DNA from: Anaerolineales bacterium
GTDB lineage: Bacteria > Chloroflexota > Anaerolineae > Anaerolineales > JABWBV01
NCBI GenBank assembly: GCA_020634875.1
Contig: JACKAX010000045.1
Span: 1-22,961 of the forward strand
Direction: 5' to 3'
DNA length: 22,961 nucleotides
Positions 22,024 to 22,961 of the stretch are shown here, in pieces. The position numbers and the translations under genes are program-made. The notes beneath the pieces were generated by a model, which was not told where the DNA came from, did no database searches, and saw only the letters and a program-made list of their open reading frames with translations. Each line of letters begins with the position of its first letter. Positions within the stretch are counted from its first letter, which is position 1.

Positions 22024-22722
22024 ATGAAAAACCAATTGGCTTTTTTAACTTTCCCTGACGCACGTCTCACCTACCTGCCTGCACGCGAACACCCTGTCCG
22101 CCGCGTCGCAGAACATCCCACGGCCTGCAACCTGGTTGAACTGCTGGCCGCCCTGATCGGCGGACCGCGCCAGGTCGAAACCGCAGAAGTCCTCCTACAA
22201 CAATTCAAATCCCTCCGCGCGATCCGGCAAGCCCATGCCGAAGAAATCGCCGGGAATGTGGCTGGCATCGGGCTACAAACGGCGACGCGGCTGGTAGCCG
22301 CGCTGGAATTGGGGCGGCGGTTATCCCTGGAGACGGAGGAACGCCCCTTGATTTCCAGTCCCGCGGATGCCGCGGCGTTGCTCCAATATGAAATGAGTAC
22401 GCTAGAGCAGGAGGAACTCCGGGTCATCCTGCTCAATACCCGTAATCGGGTACTCGGCATTGAAACAGTCTATCGCGGCTCGATCAATTCTGCCCAGGTG
22501 CGGGTTGGTGAAATCTTCAAAATGGCGATTCGCCGGAACGCCCCTGCCCTGATCCTCGCCCATAACCATCCATCGGGGGACCCGTCCCCTAGCCCGGATG
22601 ATGTCGCCATTACCCGGACAATTGTGGAAGCTGGAAAACTTTTAGATATTGATTTGCTTGACCACCTCATTGTGGGAAGCACTTATGTCTCGATGAAAGA
22701 AAGAGGGCTGGGGTTTTTATAA
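22024..22722 (+). CDS. radC: RadC-family JAB/MPN protein
   Basis: A 232-aa RadC. The N-terminal helix-hairpin-helix part includes AEEIAGNVAGIGLQTATRLV. The C-terminal JAB domain carries the metal motif in ILAHNHPSGDPSPSPDDVAI (HxH and the later Asp) and EELRVILLNTRNRVLG. RadC-like proteins are frequent on plasmids, integrative elements and near phage-defence genes; the old recombination role is not supported and the reaction is unknown. GGAG lies 9 nt before the ATG at 22024. A terminator overlaps its stop. Confidence 0.95.
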   Translation: MKNQLAFLTFPDARLTYLPAREHPVRRVAEHPTACNLVELLAALIGGPRQVETAEVLLQQFKSLRAIRQAHAEEIAGNVAGIGLQTATRLVAALELGRRLSLETEERPLISSPADAAALLQYEMSTLEQEELRVILLNTRNRVLGIETVYRGSINSAQVRVGEIFKMAIRRNAPALILAHNHPSGDPSPSPDDVAITRTIVEAGKLLDIDLLDHLIVGSTYVSMKERGLGFL

Positions 22723-22731
22723 CCCTTTTTT
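22711..22731 (+). terminator. Terminator overlapping the radC stop codon
   Basis: GGGTT (22711-22715), loop TTTAT, AACCC (22721-22725), then T6. The TAA stop (22720-22722) lies in the hairpin, and the next ribosome site (AAGGAG) follows about 14 nt after the T-run. Confidence 0.7.
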
Positions 22732-22758
22732 CTTTCCTCAAGCCAAGGAGAATCTCTT

Positions 22759-22961
22759 ATGCAACCCCCTTACGAAGACTCGCATTTACTCGACCGGATT
22801 TGTGCCTTGCGCCAATTCCAACGGGAAGGGAAGTTTCTGGTCAATTTCTTTCCGACCCATCATCCCAATGCCATCCCTGCCTGGCCGAGTGCGGATGAAC
22901 TTGGTCTGGAATACGGCGCGAGGACATCTATACGTGCCGCCCCCTGGGGAAAATTTACCGT
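22759..22961 (+). CDS. Unknown protein, cut by the window end
   Basis: ATG at 22759 with AAGGAG 8 nt upstream opens a frame that runs off the right edge (67 codons seen): MQPPYEDSHLLDRICALRQF, then QREGKFLVNFFPTHHPNAIP and AWPSADELGLEYGARTSIRA. No family recognised from this fragment. It belongs to the same plus-strand series as radC. Confidence 0.65.
   Translation, partial: MQPPYEDSHLLDRICALRQFQREGKFLVNFFPTHHPNAIPAWPSADELGLEYGARTSIRAAPWGKFT

Overview
The window comes from a bacterium of moderately high G+C that uses strong Shine-Dalgarno sites. I lean towards Chloroflexota (Anaerolineae-like). The reasons are the Cst-type I-B cas set and a palindromic interspersed repeat encoding LTPGPSPTGRG inside cas6. 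This placement is an inference; no rRNA gene is present to test it.

Left part (1-11.3 kb, nearly all on the minus strand): a complete type I-B CRISPR-Cas locus of the Cst1/Cst2/Cas5t subtype. Transcribed right to left, the order is an 85-aa unknown ORF, cas8 (cst1-like), cas7 (cst2/DevR), cas5, cas3 (HD plus helicase), cas6, cas1, cas2, cas4, then a leader and the CRISPR array, whose leader-proximal five repeats lie at 1-346. The spacers are 35-36 nt and the array runs off the left edge. A WYL-domain regulator (10335-11318) sits upstream of the operon.

The main discovery is in the 243 bp between the WYL gene and the operon. On the plus strand, opposite to the cas genes, there is a miniature degenerate CRISPR unit with its own promoter, a repeat-like element, a guide, a second degenerate repeat and a terminator. 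The first 21 nt of the guide match, with two mismatches (guide positions 6 and 11), a site immediately upstream of the -35 box of the cas operon promoter. This predicts a crRNA-like RNA that directs Cascade to repress its own operon, in the manner of CreR/CreA RNAs. It is the best candidate here for an undescribed regulatory system.

Middle part (11.4-12.9 kb): a DUF2442 gene, a small winged-helix gene whose start codon lies in a perfect inverted repeat, and about 850 bp of A+T-richer sequence without a recognisable gene.

Right part (12.9-22.96 kb, all plus strand): a replication/maintenance module of plasmid or integrative-element type. It holds a CHC2/TOPRIM primase, a GIY-YIG protein, SSB, several unknown small proteins, a 777-aa DUF2958-containing protein, a DnaN sliding clamp, a small zinc protein, RadC, and the start of one more gene. 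Eight of its genes or gene groups are preceded by a hairpin, usually with a T-run, placed almost directly against the next ribosome binding site. There is often no room for a promoter, which suggests readthrough or antitermination control.
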